A stretch of 64,000 nt of DNA from Streptomyces canus. GTDB lineage: Bacteria; Actinomycetota; Actinomycetes; Streptomycetales; Streptomycetaceae. The notes under the pieces were generated by a model. The model had not been told where the DNA came from. It saw nothing but the letters and a program-made list of their open reading frames with translations, and made no database searches. Positions 49,470 to 57,869 of the stretch are shown here, piece after piece (position 1 is the stretch's first letter; every line of letters begins with the position of its first letter). A program made the translations under genes and the position numbers. Where the stretch lies: contig NZ_JAUSWW010000001.1 in the NCBI RefSeq assembly GCF_030815415.1, forward strand, positions 7,750,001-7,814,000, in the 5' to 3' direction.

Positions 49470-50998
49470 GGGTTGTTCGCTCCCGTCTCCGGGCGCCGGC
49501 CGAGGCTCAGACGCGACGGCAGATCGGTCAGGTCGGCGCCGCGCGGGACGCCGAGTCGTTCGAGGACCGCGGTGCCGATCACGGCGACGGTCAGGTTCAG
49601 CAGGAGGGCGGTGAGGCCGGCGTAGATCTGGAAGGGGCCGGTGCCGACCGACGAGAACCCCTCGCGGACGACCAGGTAGGTGCCGGACAGCATCCCCGCG
49701 CCCCAACCGGCGAGCAGCGCCCGTGGATGCAGCCGGCCGGTGAACAGGCCCACGGCGACGGCCGGGAAGATCTGCAGGATCCAGACCCCGCCGAGGAGTT
49801 GGAGATTGACGGCGTCCTGGTCGCGCAGCCCGAACACGAACGCGACCGCGCCGACCTTCGCCGTCAGCGACACCGCCTTGGCGATGCGCACCTGGCGCTT
49901 GGGCGTGGCCGTCGGGTGCACGTACTCGACGTAGACGTTGCGCACGAAGCTGGTGGCCGCCGCGATCGACATCACCGCGGCCGGGACGAGCGCCCCCACG
50001 GTGATCGCCCCGAACACCAGTCCGGCGAGCGGTCCCGGCATCAGCCGGTCGACCAGCATCGGTACGGCGGTCTCGGCGCCGCCCTCCGGTGCCCGCACGC
50101 CCGCCGCGAGCGCCGCGATGCCGAGGAACCCGAAGAGGGCGAGCAGTCCGGTCCAGGCGGGCAGGGCCACGGCGACCTTGCGCAGGGTGCGCGGGCTGTC
50201 GGCGGCGAAGGCGGCGGTCAGGACGTGCGGGTACATCAGCAGGGCGAGGGCGGAGCCGAGGGCGAGGGTGGCGTAGGAGGGCTGCTGCTCGGGGGAGAGG
50301 AGCAGCGCCGGTCCGCCGAGGCGTTCGGCGGCTCCGTCGAAGACGGCGCCCGGTCCGCCGAGCCGTTCCAGGACCAGCCAGGTGACGGCGGTGAGCGAGA
50401 CGAAGACGGCGACCGCCTTGAGCGCGGAGATGACGGTGGGCGCCCGCAGTCCGTGCCGGTAGGTGGCCACCGCGAGGCCCGCGAACAGCGCCACCATCAC
50501 CAGATCACCGGCCGCGCCCCGCGGATAGACGCCGCCCGCGGTCAGCACCGCCCGTATCCCGAGCAGTTGGAGCGCCAGATACGGCATGGTCGCGAGGATC
50601 CCGGTCAGCGCGACCACCAGGGCCAGCGGCGCCGAACCGTAGCGGCCGCGCACGAAGTCGGCGGCGGTGATGTAGCCGTGCCGCCGGGCCACCTCCCCGA
50701 GGCGGCTGAGCAGCACGAAGGCGATCGGGCAGACGATCACCGTGTACGGCACCGCGAAGAAGGCGGCCGCGCCGTTGCCGTACGCCAGTCCCGGTACGGC
50801 CGTGAAGGTGTACGCGGTGAAGATCGTGCCGCCCAGCAGCAGCCAGGTCCACACCGGGCCGAGGCCGCGGTCGGCGAGCGCCCAGCCCTCCAGGGACGGC
50901 AGCCGGTCGCTGGGGTGCAGCCGGCGCGCGGTCACGGCGAGCAGCGACGCTCCGCCGATCACGGCGAGGAACGTCGCGGTCATGGCGCTGTCGGCCAT
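49466..50998 (-). CDS. Sodium:solute symporter (SSS family)
   Basis: A 510-residue carrier with about thirteen hydrophobic segments, starting MADSAMTATFLAVIGGASLLAVTARR. The loop LADRGLGPVWTWLLLGGTIFTAYTFTAVPGLAYGNG and TAADFVRGRYGS are typical of the monocarboxylate or acetate branch (MctC/ActP-like). GALVPAAVMSIAAATSFVRNVYVEY is the conserved Na+-site helix. The ATG at 50998 has AAGGA about eight bases ahead; ATG or GTG starts upstream are weaker. It is the first gene of an operon with a sigma factor and a small membrane protein. Confidence 0.9.
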   Translation of the reverse strand: MADSAMTATFLAVIGGASLLAVTARRLHPSDRLPSLEGWALADRGLGPVWTWLLLGGTIFTAYTFTAVPGLAYGNGAAAFFAVPYTVIVCPIAFVLLSRLGEVARRHGYITAADFVRGRYGSAPLALVVALTGILATMPYLALQLLGIRAVLTAGGVYPRGAAGDLVMVALFAGLAVATYRHGLRAPTVISALKAVAVFVSLTAVTWLVLERLGGPGAVFDGAAERLGGPALLLSPEQQPSYATLALGSALALLMYPHVLTAAFAADSPRTLRKVAVALPAWTGLLALFGFLGIAALAAGVRAPEGGAETAVPMLVDRLMPGPLAGLVFGAITVGALVPAAVMSIAAATSFVRNVYVEYVHPTATPKRQVRIAKAVSLTAKVGAVAFVFGLRDQDAVNLQLLGGVWILQIFPAVAVGLFTGRLHPRALLAGWGAGMLSGTYLVVREGFSSVGTGPFQIYAGLTALLLNLTVAVIGTAVLERLGVPRGADLTDLPSRLSLGRRPETGANNP

Positions 50999-51177
50999 GG
51001 TCACCGTCCTTGGTGTGCCCGCAGGTGTGGCTTGACCCTCGCGCAAGAGTTGCGCGGGCGGCCGGTTCGGATGACAGGGAACCGGCGGAAAATCTTCTGG
51101 ACATTCGCTGTCAACCGTCTGCGACGGGTGGGCAACTCTTGCACAGACCCACAGCGAAGGGGAGAGGAGCGCAGGTC
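50999..51177. promoter_or_regulatory. Divergent promoter region with paired operator motifs
   Basis: Two copies of a 10-base motif lie in the gap between the divergent symporter and DUF3311 genes. CAAGAGTTGC (51044-51053) is inside a perfect palindrome GCGCAA-GAG-TTGCGC (51041-51055). The inverted copy GCAACTCTTG lies at 51132-51141. The 51041 palindrome is 43 bases from the symporter ATG and the second copy is 37 bases from the DUF3311 ATG, so one regulator could bind before each gene. Confidence 0.6.
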
Positions 51178-51393
51178 ATGGCACGGACCGGTCATCACCG
51201 GCTACGGCGCGTCGCGATCGCCGTACTGCTTCTCGCACCCGCCGCGGGACTGCTGTGGGTTCCGCTGTACGCCGGTGCCGAGCCGCGGCTCGCGGGGACG
51301 CCGTTCTTCTACTGGTACCAGCTCGCCTGGGTGCCGGGGTGCGGTCTCTGTCTGCTCGCGGCGTACGCGCTGACGGACCGACATCGCCGCTGA
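51178..51393 (+). CDS. DUF3311 small membrane protein
   Basis: A 71-residue protein with two membrane segments (RVAIAVLLLAPAAGLLWVPLYAG and FYWYQLAWVPGCGLCLLAAYAL) separated by AEPRLAGTPFF, the DUF3311 pattern. Such proteins are usually encoded beside SSS-type carboxylate symporters. Here it is divergent from one and 47 bases ahead of cstA. ATG at 51178 with GAGAGGAG about nine bases ahead. Confidence 0.87.
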   Translation: MARTGHHRLRRVAIAVLLLAPAAGLLWVPLYAGAEPRLAGTPFFYWYQLAWVPGCGLCLLAAYALTDRHRR

Positions 51394-51439
51394 GTCTCTT
51401 ACGCCTTTCCCGTTCCACCGTTTCCGGTGAGGAGCCGCC

Positions 51440-53593
51440 ATGCCCGAAACCATCCTTCAGCCTGCCCTCGAGGCGCCTGAAAAGTCACGTATGTCACCTC
51501 GGTCGATCCTCGTGTGGACCGTCGTCGCGCTGCTCGGCGCGGTCGCCTGGGGCGTCCTCGCGCTGGCCCGCGGGGAGAAGATCTCCGCGGTCTGGCTGGT
51601 CGTCGCCGCGCTCGGCTCCTACGCGATCGCCTACCGCTTCTACTCCCGCTTCATCGTGCGGCGCGTCCTGAAACCGGACGACCGCCGGGCCACCCCGGCC
51701 GAGCGCCTGGAGGACGGCGTCGACTTCCACCCCACCGACCGCCGGGTGCTCCTCGGCCACCACTTCGCGGCGATCGCCGGTGCCGGACCGCTCGTGGGCC
51801 CGGTCCTCGCGGCCCAGATGGGCTATCTGCCCGGCACGCTGTGGATCGTCGCCGGAGTGATCTTCGCGGGCGCGGTGCAGGACATGGTCGTGCTGTTCCT
51901 GTCCATGCGCCGGGACGGCAAGTCGCTCGGGCAGATGGCCCGTGACGAGATCGGCCGGGCGGGCGGCACGGCGGCGCTGATCGCGGTCTTCGCCATCATG
52001 ATCATCCTGCTGGGTGTGCTCGCCCTGGTCGTGGTCAACGCCCTCGCCCACTCCCCGTGGGGCACCTTCTCCGTCGCGATGACCATCCCGATCGCCCTGT
52101 TCATGGGCTTCTGGCTGCACCGCATCCGCCCGGGCCGGGTCGTCGAGACCAGCCTCATCGGTGTCGTCCTGCTGCTGCTCGCGATCGTCGGCGGCAGCTG
52201 GGTCCAGGAGTCCTCGCTGGCCTCGGCCTTCACCCTGAGCCCGACGACCCTCGTCTTCTGCCTCATCGGCTACGGCTTCGTCGCCTCCGTCCTCCCGGTC
52301 TGGATGCTGCTGGCCCCCCGCGACTACCTCTCCACCTTCATGAAGATCGGCACGATCGCGCTGCTCGCGGTGGGGGTCGTGGTGGCCGCCCCGGTGCTGC
52401 GCGCGGACGCGGTGACCGACTTCGCCTCCTCCGGCGCGGGCCCGGTCTTCGCCGGTTCGCTGTTCCCCTTCCTCTTCATCACCATCGCCTGCGGCGCCCT
52501 GTCCGGCTTCCACGCCCTGGTCTCCTCCGGGACGACCCCGAAGCTGATCCAGAAGGAGTCGCAGATCCGGATGATCGGCTACGGCGCCATGCTGATGGAG
52601 TCGTTCGTCGCGATCATGGCGCTGATCGCCGCGGCGACCCTGGAGCCGGGGCTGTACTACGCGATGAACGCTCCGGCGGGACTGCTCGGCACGACGGCCG
52701 AGTCGGCGTCCCACGCGGTCGCGGGCCTGGGCTTCACCATCACGCCCGACCAGCTCACGCAGGCCGCCAAGGCGGTGGAGGAGCAGACACTGATCGCCCG
52801 CTCCGGCGGCGCCCCGACCCTCGCGGTCGGCATGTCCGAGATCTTCTCCGGGGTCTTCGGCGGTACGGCCATGAAGGCCTTCTGGTACCACTTCGCGATC
52901 ATGTTCGAGGCGCTGTTCATCCTCACGACCGTCGACGCGGGCACCCGGGTCGGGCGCTTCATGCTCCAGGACATGCTCGGCAACGTCTGGAAGCCGGTCG
53001 GCCGGGTCAACTGGAAGCCGGGCATCTGGCTGTGCAGCGGACTCGTCGTGGCGGCCTGGGGTTACTTCCTCCACAGCGGCGCCACCGACCCGCTCGGCGG
53101 GATCAACCAGCTCTTCCCGCTCTTCGGCATCGCGAACCAGTTGCTGGCGGCCGTGGCCCTGACGGTGTGCACCACGGTCCTGGTGAAGTCCGGGCGGCTG
53201 CGCTGGGCCTGGGTCACCGGCGTCCCGCTGGCCTGGGTGGTCGCGATCACCTTCACCGCCGGCTGGCAGAAGATCTTCTCCGACGACCCGCGCGTCGGCT
53301 TCTTCGCCCAGCGCGCCAAGTACGCCGACGGCATCGACGCCGGCCAGGTGCTGCCGCCCGCCAAGTCCCTCGACGACATGCGGACCGTGGTCACCAACTC
53401 CACCGTCGACGGCGTACTGATCGCCGTGTTCCTGCTGCTCGTCGCGGTCGTGATCGTCAACGCGGCGGTGGTGTGCGTCCGGGCCGTCCGCACCCCGGGC
53501 ACCCTGCCGACGACCGAGGCGCCGTACGTCGAGTCCCGCATCGAGATGCCCGAGCAGGCCGGTGAGGCGCCGCTGGCCGGGGCGCGGTCATGA
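51440..53593 (+). CDS. cstA: CstA-family carbon-starvation (pyruvate/peptide) transporter
   Basis: A 717-residue protein with about eighteen hydrophobic segments. Family landmarks are GHHFAAIAGAGPLVGPVLAAQMGYLPG (residues about 105-130), GAVQDMVVLFLSMRRDGKSLGQMARDEIG, CGALSGFHALVSSGTTPKLIQKESQIRMIGYGAMLMESFVAIMALIAA and TTVDAGTRVGRFMLQDMLGN. CstA/BtsT proteins import pyruvate or peptides, often with a small YbdD partner, which follows here. ATG at 51440 with GAGGAG ahead. The acetate-type symporter on the other side suggests that this locus handles small carboxylates. Confidence 0.94.
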   Translation: MPETILQPALEAPEKSRMSPRSILVWTVVALLGAVAWGVLALARGEKISAVWLVVAALGSYAIAYRFYSRFIVRRVLKPDDRRATPAERLEDGVDFHPTDRRVLLGHHFAAIAGAGPLVGPVLAAQMGYLPGTLWIVAGVIFAGAVQDMVVLFLSMRRDGKSLGQMARDEIGRAGGTAALIAVFAIMIILLGVLALVVVNALAHSPWGTFSVAMTIPIALFMGFWLHRIRPGRVVETSLIGVVLLLLAIVGGSWVQESSLASAFTLSPTTLVFCLIGYGFVASVLPVWMLLAPRDYLSTFMKIGTIALLAVGVVVAAPVLRADAVTDFASSGAGPVFAGSLFPFLFITIACGALSGFHALVSSGTTPKLIQKESQIRMIGYGAMLMESFVAIMALIAAATLEPGLYYAMNAPAGLLGTTAESASHAVAGLGFTITPDQLTQAAKAVEEQTLIARSGGAPTLAVGMSEIFSGVFGGTAMKAFWYHFAIMFEALFILTTVDAGTRVGRFMLQDMLGNVWKPVGRVNWKPGIWLCSGLVVAAWGYFLHSGATDPLGGINQLFPLFGIANQLLAAVALTVCTTVLVKSGRLRWAWVTGVPLAWVVAITFTAGWQKIFSDDPRVGFFAQRAKYADGIDAGQVLPPAKSLDDMRTVVTNSTVDGVLIAVFLLLVAVVIVNAAVVCVRAVRTPGTLPTTEAPYVESRIEMPEQAGEAPLAGARS

Positions 53594-53778
53594 GCGTCCG
53601 GCGCTGGGCGCGGGCCGTCCGCTGGTACCTGGGGGAGCTCACCGGGGAGACGGAGTACGACCGGTACTGCGAACGCCACCTCCGCCACCACCCGCTCGCC
53701 CCCGTACCGACCCGGCGCGACTACCAGGTGCTGCGCACGCGGCACCAGGAGGCCCACCCGCAGGGCCGCTGCTGCTGA
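53590..53778 (+). CDS. YbdD/YjiX family protein
   Basis: A 62-residue cytosolic protein of the DUF466 family: WARAVRWYLGELTGETEYDRYCERHLRHHPLAPVPTRRDYQVLRTRHQEAHPQGRCC. The closing Arg-Cys-Cys and the YDRYCERH-H-HP pattern match YbdD of E. coli, the obligatory small partner of CstA. Its ATG overlaps the cstA TGA (ATGA). A strong terminator follows directly. Confidence 0.9.
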   Translation: MSVRRWARAVRWYLGELTGETEYDRYCERHLRHHPLAPVPTRRDYQVLRTRHQEAHPQGRCC

Positions 53779-53790
53779 CCTCCACCGCCG

Positions 53791-53827
53791 GGGGACCGCG
53801 GGGCGCGCACACCGCCCCGCGGTCCCC
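53791..53827 (+). terminator. Terminator of the DUF3311-cstA-ybdD unit
   Basis: GGGGACCGCGGGGCG and CGCCCCGCGGTCCCC form a perfect 15-base stem around a seven-base loop, starting 12 bases after the ybdD stop. Confidence 0.88.
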
Positions 53828-53850
53828 GACGACTCACCTCCGGGACCGAG

Positions 53851-54789
53851 ATGTTCAGACGCCGCTCCGCCCTGCTGGTCCGTCCCGCCCTCGACGACGA
53901 CGCGCTGCACACGACCCTGACGGAGCTGCGCCCCACCCCTCAACTGCACGGCCTGGGCGCAGGCCGCACCCGCCCCCTGTGGCAGCCGGTCGCCGACCTG
54001 CTGCGCGACACGGGCCGCGACTGGGACCGCCGGTGGCACCGGATGTCCGTACTGGCGGGGGAGCTGCCGCCCGCGGTCTGCGAGCGCTGGACCGCCGAGC
54101 GGCCCGGGGATGGGGACGCCCTGGTGCTGCGGGCCTGCGTACGGTCCGCGCGGGCCGCTTCCGAGGGGTGGGCCGCCGTCCGGGAGGCCGAACGGGCGTG
54201 CCTGCGTGCCGCCGACGCCTGCCCCGAGGACCCGACCCCGTGGCTGGCCCTGCTGGACGTGATGTACGCGCTCGCCGCCCCGGTCCGGGACGCCGTGCCG
54301 GTGTGGACCGAGGCCGTCAACCGCGCGCCCTGGCACCGGGGCGCCTACCACCGGCTGCTGCGCCATCTGTCCCCGCGCGGACCCGGCACGGTCACCGCCA
54401 TGACGGACTTCGCCAGCCACGCGGCCGCCCGCGCACCGCACGGATCACCTCTGGCCCTGCTTCCCGTGGCGGCCCGCGTCGAACTGGTCGCGCACCGGAA
54501 CCTGCGGGGGCGGACGGGGCTCGGGGCCGACGCCCACTGGAACGAGTCCCGGGCCGGCGAGGAGACCGAGGCGGCTCTGGCCGGCTGGTTCCGCACCGCC
54601 GCCACGCCGCATGCCGAGGCCGTCGTCGACCTCAACCTCCTGGCCTTCGCCCTGGTCCGCACCCACCGCCCGAACGAGGCCGCACCCGTCTTCCGGCGTA
54701 TCGGCCGCCATATGACGACGCATCCGTGGGAGCTGCTGCCGGCGCCGGAGCGCACGTTTCTCTACTGGCGCGACCGGCAGGAGGTGTGA
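53851..54789 (+). CDS. Hypothetical TPR-like helical protein
   Basis: A 312-residue soluble protein starting MFRRRSALLVRPALDDD. It is mostly helical with repeating A-R-A-rich helix pairs (LRACVRSARAASEGWAAVREAERACLRAADACPEDPTPWLALLDVMYA, LNLLAFALVRTHRPNEAAPVFRRIGRHMT). This gives the look of degenerate tetratricopeptide repeats in the middle and at the C terminus. I recognise no catalytic motif. It has its own promoter space after the cstA terminator and ends at a bidirectional terminator. Common to Streptomyces by impression only. Confidence 0.75.
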   Translation: MFRRRSALLVRPALDDDALHTTLTELRPTPQLHGLGAGRTRPLWQPVADLLRDTGRDWDRRWHRMSVLAGELPPAVCERWTAERPGDGDALVLRACVRSARAASEGWAAVREAERACLRAADACPEDPTPWLALLDVMYALAAPVRDAVPVWTEAVNRAPWHRGAYHRLLRHLSPRGPGTVTAMTDFASHAAARAPHGSPLALLPVAARVELVAHRNLRGRTGLGADAHWNESRAGEETEAALAGWFRTAATPHAEAVVDLNLLAFALVRTHRPNEAAPVFRRIGRHMTTHPWELLPAPERTFLYWRDRQEV

Positions 54790-54795
54790 GGAGGA

Positions 54796-54826
54796 GAGAC
54801 GGGCAGGGACGGGCGTCGCCCGTCTC
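54796..54826. terminator. Bidirectional terminator between convergent genes
   Basis: GAGACGGGC (54796-54804) can pair with GCCCGTCTC (54818-54826), and a competing inner hairpin, GACGGGC-GTC-GCCCGTC (54808-54824), is also perfect. It fills the 35-base gap between the hypothetical gene and the end of the SURF1 gene on the other strand. Confidence 0.8.
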
Positions 54827-55616
54827 AGACCGCCGCCGGCTCCGCCTGCGCCGCCGTTTCCTTCTCTGCCGCCTCCCGGCGGTCCCGCAGCTCGCGCCGG
54901 ACCAGGACGATCCAGCCGATCGGGACGCCCGCGGCGAACAGCCACCACTGGAAGGCGTAGGCGTAGTTCAGCGGGGCGTTCTCCTTGCCCGGCCTGCCGA
55001 GCAGTTCCGGGGTGTCGCCCTTGGGCTCGGGCGTGGTCAGGGCGATGTAGCCGCCGAGGACCTGCTTGCCGAGGCGCCGGGCCTCCTGCTCGCTGTTGAT
55101 CAGCATGATCTGGCGGTCCGGCAGACCCTTGAGGTTCTTGATGCCGCTCGCCGCGGTCGTCTCGTCGGGCATCAGCCGCCCGGTGACGGTGACCTCGCCC
55201 GCGGGGGGCACCGGGACCTTCGGGAACGCGGTCTGGGTGGCACCGGTGGGGACCCAGCCGCGGTTGACCAGCAGCACCTTGCCGTCCTTCAGGACGAACG
55301 GGGTCAGGACGTGGTAGCCGACCTCGTCGTCGGAGTTGGTACGGCGGCGGACGACGAGCTCGTCATCGGTGTCGAAGCGACCCGTCGCGGTCACCGACCG
55401 GTACCGCTCCTTGCTGGTGACCGTGTGCCCGGCGGCCGTCATCCGCTCCACCGGCACCGGGTCGGCGGACAGCGCGTCGGAGACCAGCTGGTTGCGGGCG
55501 CTGCGCTCGTCGTAGCGATGCATCTGCCAGATGCCCAGCCGGATCATCGTGGGGATGAGGACGAGGGCGACCAGCGTGAGGATCACCCACTGCCGGGACA
55601 ACAGGAAGCGGTACAC
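54825..55616 (-). CDS. SURF1 family protein
   Basis: A 263-residue membrane protein with one helix at each end (WVILTLVALVLIPTMIRLGIWQM and YAFQWWLFAAGVPIGWIVLVRRE) flanking a beta-barrel region. Landmarks are LGIWQMHRYDER, VLLVNRGWVPTG, VTGRLM and LNYAYAFQWWLFA. The family helps assemble haem a3-type cytochrome oxidase. The tail EAAEKETAAQAEPAAV is acidic. The GTG at 55616 (VYRFLLSRQW) was chosen; a TTG at 55631 adds five residues. It ends at the bidirectional terminator. Confidence 0.9.
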   Translation of the reverse strand: MYRFLLSRQWVILTLVALVLIPTMIRLGIWQMHRYDERSARNQLVSDALSADPVPVERMTAAGHTVTSKERYRSVTATGRFDTDDELVVRRRTNSDDEVGYHVLTPFVLKDGKVLLVNRGWVPTGATQTAFPKVPVPPAGEVTVTGRLMPDETTAASGIKNLKGLPDRQIMLINSEQEARRLGKQVLGGYIALTTPEPKGDTPELLGRPGKENAPLNYAYAFQWWLFAAGVPIGWIVLVRRELRDRREAAEKETAAQAEPAAV

Positions 55617-55664
55617 CCCATGACCGTACAACTCGGGCCATGGGGTGTTCGCACAGGGGTGTGG

Positions 55665-55898
55665 TCAGACGCGGTCGACGATGCCCACCTTTCCCTCCGC
55701 GCGGGCGCAGTGGGCGCCGCAGAACCAGTGGCCCTCGACCTCGACGCCCTGGCCGATGATCTGCACCCGGCAGTGCTCGCAGATCGGGGCCATGCGGTGG
55801 ATCGCACAGGAGAAGCAGTCGAACACGTGCACCGCTCCCTGTGCGTGCACCTCGAAGGTCATGCCGTAGTTGTTTCCGCATACTTCGCAAGTCGCCAT
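55665..55898 (-). CDS. Cys-rich zinc-ribbon-like small protein
   Basis: A 77-residue protein, MATCEVCGNNYGMTFEVHAQGAVHVFDCFSCAIHRMAPICEHCRVQIIGQGVEVEGHWFCGAHCARAEGKVGIVDRV. The CxxC pair near the start, DCFSC-AIHRMAPICEHC and FCGAHC supply four metal-ligand clusters, so two zinc ions are expected. I recall similar proteins as small 'hypothetical' Zn proteins in actinobacteria. An upstream frame to 55961 adds a Pro/Ala/Arg stretch and is not preferred. ATG at 55898 is weakly supported by GACTTGC-GA upstream. Confidence 0.8.
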   Translation of the reverse strand: MATCEVCGNNYGMTFEVHAQGAVHVFDCFSCAIHRMAPICEHCRVQIIGQGVEVEGHWFCGAHCARAEGKVGIVDRV

Positions 55899-55977
55899 GG
55901 GCCACAGGGTGAGCCGTCGGTCCGGCGCAGGCGAGGCGGCGGCGGGCGAGTCGCGGTGCAATCACCCGTCCGTACGG

Positions 55978-56964
55978 TCATCCCCGCGACGCCGGTGCCA
56001 CATTGCCGAGGAGTTGCCCGAAGGCCGCCTCGTCGACGACCGGCGTGCCGAACTGCCGGGCCTTGACCACCTTGGACGTGCCCGAGTCCGGGTCGTTGGT
56101 GACGAGCAGGCTGGTCAGCCGGGAGATGCTGGTGGCGACGTGCAGCCCGGCCTCGATCGCGCGGTCCTCCAGCAGGTCCCGCTCGGTGGAGGTGTCGCCG
56201 GAGAAGGCGATCCGCATGCCCTGCTTGAGCGGTTTGCCCTCTTCGTAACGGCCCGGGTTGGGATAGGGGCATGCGGGCCTTTTGCGGGCGGGGCGCCAAC
56301 TGGTCGGCCGGTAGCTGCCGTAGCTCGACTGCTGCTGCCGGGGCACGGCCCGGTCCGTCCACTCGGTCAGCGGCCGGCACTCGTGCAGCGGCAGCCGTAC
56401 GCCGCCCTCGGCCGCGGCCCTGAGGCTCGGCCGGAACGCCTCCGCGAGCACGCGCGCGTCGTCGAGCGCGTGGTGCGCGCGCTGCTGTACGACGCCGAAG
56501 TGGGCGGCCAGCGACTCCAGCTTGTGGTTGGGCAGCGGCAGGGCGAGCTCCTTGGACAGCGCGATGGTGCACAGCCGCTGGCGCACCGGCGCCTCGCGCT
56601 CCGCGCGCGCGTACTCCCGCGCGATCATCTGCCAGTCGAAGACCGCGTTGTGCGCGACGAGCACCCGGCCGTCCAGCCGGGTCGAGAACTCCTCGACGAT
56701 GTCCTGGAAGAGGGGCGCGCCCTCGAGTACATCGCTCGTCAGACCGTGGATCCACACCGGGCCGGGGTCGCGCTCCGGGTTGACCAGCGTGTACCAGTGG
56801 TCCTCGACCTCGCCGCGGGCGTCCAGCCGGTAGACGGCCGCGGAGATTATCCGGTCGTCCCGGGCGAGGCCGGTGGTCTCCACGTCGACGACCGCGTACC
56901 CCTGCGGATACGCGGCCGGCCACGTTGTGGGGGAGGACGCTGCGGTCGACTGGTCTTCGAGCAT
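55978..56964 (-). CDS. DEDDh exonuclease with BRCT domain
   Basis: A 328-residue protein. The 3'-5' exonuclease domain has YAVVDVETTGLARDDRIISAAVYRL (Exo I Asp and Glu), VLVAHNAVFDWQMIAREY (Exo II Asp) and HHALDDARVLAEAF (Exo III His and Asp), the DEDDh set of DnaQ-like enzymes. A variable basic linker leads to a BRCT-like domain (MRIAFSGDTSTERDLLEDRAIEAGLHVATSISRLTSLLVTNDPDSGTSKVVKARQFGTPVVDEAAF), as in NAD-ligase-like and RFC-like BRCTs. This fusion is widespread in actinobacteria. Cellular role: DNA repair or replication fidelity, inferred. Confidence 0.9.
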   Translation of the reverse strand: MLEDQSTAASSPTTWPAAYPQGYAVVDVETTGLARDDRIISAAVYRLDARGEVEDHWYTLVNPERDPGPVWIHGLTSDVLEGAPLFQDIVEEFSTRLDGRVLVAHNAVFDWQMIAREYARAEREAPVRQRLCTIALSKELALPLPNHKLESLAAHFGVVQQRAHHALDDARVLAEAFRPSLRAAAEGGVRLPLHECRPLTEWTDRAVPRQQQSSYGSYRPTSWRPARKRPACPYPNPGRYEEGKPLKQGMRIAFSGDTSTERDLLEDRAIEAGLHVATSISRLTSLLVTNDPDSGTSKVVKARQFGTPVVDEAAFGQLLGNVAPASRG

Positions 56965-57163
56965 GGTCCCTGAGGATACGGGCCCTCACTGACAGCGCCG
57001 CGCGCACCCGGCCGAGAGGGGCCGGTGTGCGGCGGCGGGCGGTGCCGTGAGTTCGTACACAGGCGTGAGGAACCGTACGCACGCGCGCGTAGCGCGACCA
57101 ATCTCGTACTGAAGCCGGGCAGTTGTTCGCCGGGCCAGGCACGCGCGCGTGCCGCGGTGCCGT

Positions 57164-57769
57164 CTAGTCGTTCTCGAGCAGCGATCGCGTCAACGCCCGC
57201 ACGGACGTGACGAACAGCCGCTCCTCGTTCACCGGCCGCGCGAAGGCGCGGGCGAGCGCCGGGTCGTCGTAGGCGGTCGTCTCCTGCGCGGGCTGCTGCA
57301 CGGGCGCGCGCTCCCGGTTGCGTTCGACGAGGACGAAGCCCACGACCTGGAACTGCACCGCCCGCACCGCCTCCGCCGCCCGGGCACCGCGCAGCCCGGC
57401 CGCGTGCACCTCGCGCACCAGCGCCTCCCGCGCGGGCAGGAACATCCGCTCGGTCAGGCCGCGTTCGTGCGCCATCGCGATCAGATGCGGATGGGCGCGC
57501 AGCCGCCGGCGCAGGATGCGGGCCAGCGAGACGACCCGCTCGGCCGGGGTGCGCCCGACCGGCCGGAACTCGCCCAGGTCGGCCACGGTCCGCTGCACGA
57601 GCGCGTCCAGCAAGGACTCCCGGTTGCCGACATGCCAGTAGATCGAGGTCACGGCGGTGCCCAGCTCGGCGGCGAGCTTGCGCATCGTCAGCGCCTCGGG
57701 GCCGTGCTGCCGCACCAGGTTCGCGGCGGTGTCCAGGACCTCGTCCCGGGTGAGCGACGGTCTCGCCAT
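57164..57769 (-). CDS. TetR-family regulator of the catabolic cluster
   Basis: A 201-residue regulator. The helix-turn-helix is LTRDEVLDTAANLVRQHGPEALTMRKLAAELGTAVTSIYWHVGNRESLLDALV. The rest is a helical ligand-binding domain with a Phe/Val-rich core (VQFQVVGFVLVERNRERAPVQQPAQETTAYDD). Gene start at ATG 57769 with GGGGG ahead; a longer frame to 58279 runs across the next gene and is false. It diverges from the acetoacetate-decarboxylase-like gene, and a perfect palindrome lies between. Confidence 0.9.
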   Translation of the reverse strand: MARPSLTRDEVLDTAANLVRQHGPEALTMRKLAAELGTAVTSIYWHVGNRESLLDALVQRTVADLGEFRPVGRTPAERVVSLARILRRRLRAHPHLIAMAHERGLTERMFLPAREALVREVHAAGLRGARAAEAVRAVQFQVVGFVLVERNRERAPVQQPAQETTAYDDPALARAFARPVNEERLFVTSVRALTRSLLEND

Positions 57770-57820
57770 GCTGCCCCCAAGTCCGGCTCGTGCATGCCTA
57801 TTTACCCTGCGGGACGAGTG

Positions 57821-57837
57821 CTGTAACTGTGTTACAG
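57821..57837. promoter_or_regulatory. TetR operator candidate
   Basis: CTGTAAC-TGT-GTTACAG is a perfect palindrome with seven-base arms and a three-base centre, in the 100-base gap between the divergent regulator and the first catabolic gene. AT content is higher than its surroundings. The size and location suit a TetR dimer site controlling both directions. Confidence 0.75.
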
Positions 57838-57869
57838 GTGACGGCCCATCAGAAGAAGGGCGGTACGAC

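Noticed and set aside
57001..57031. Hairpin after the TetR gene
   Set aside because: The stem is only about six clean pairs with mismatches beyond, too weak to call as a terminator.
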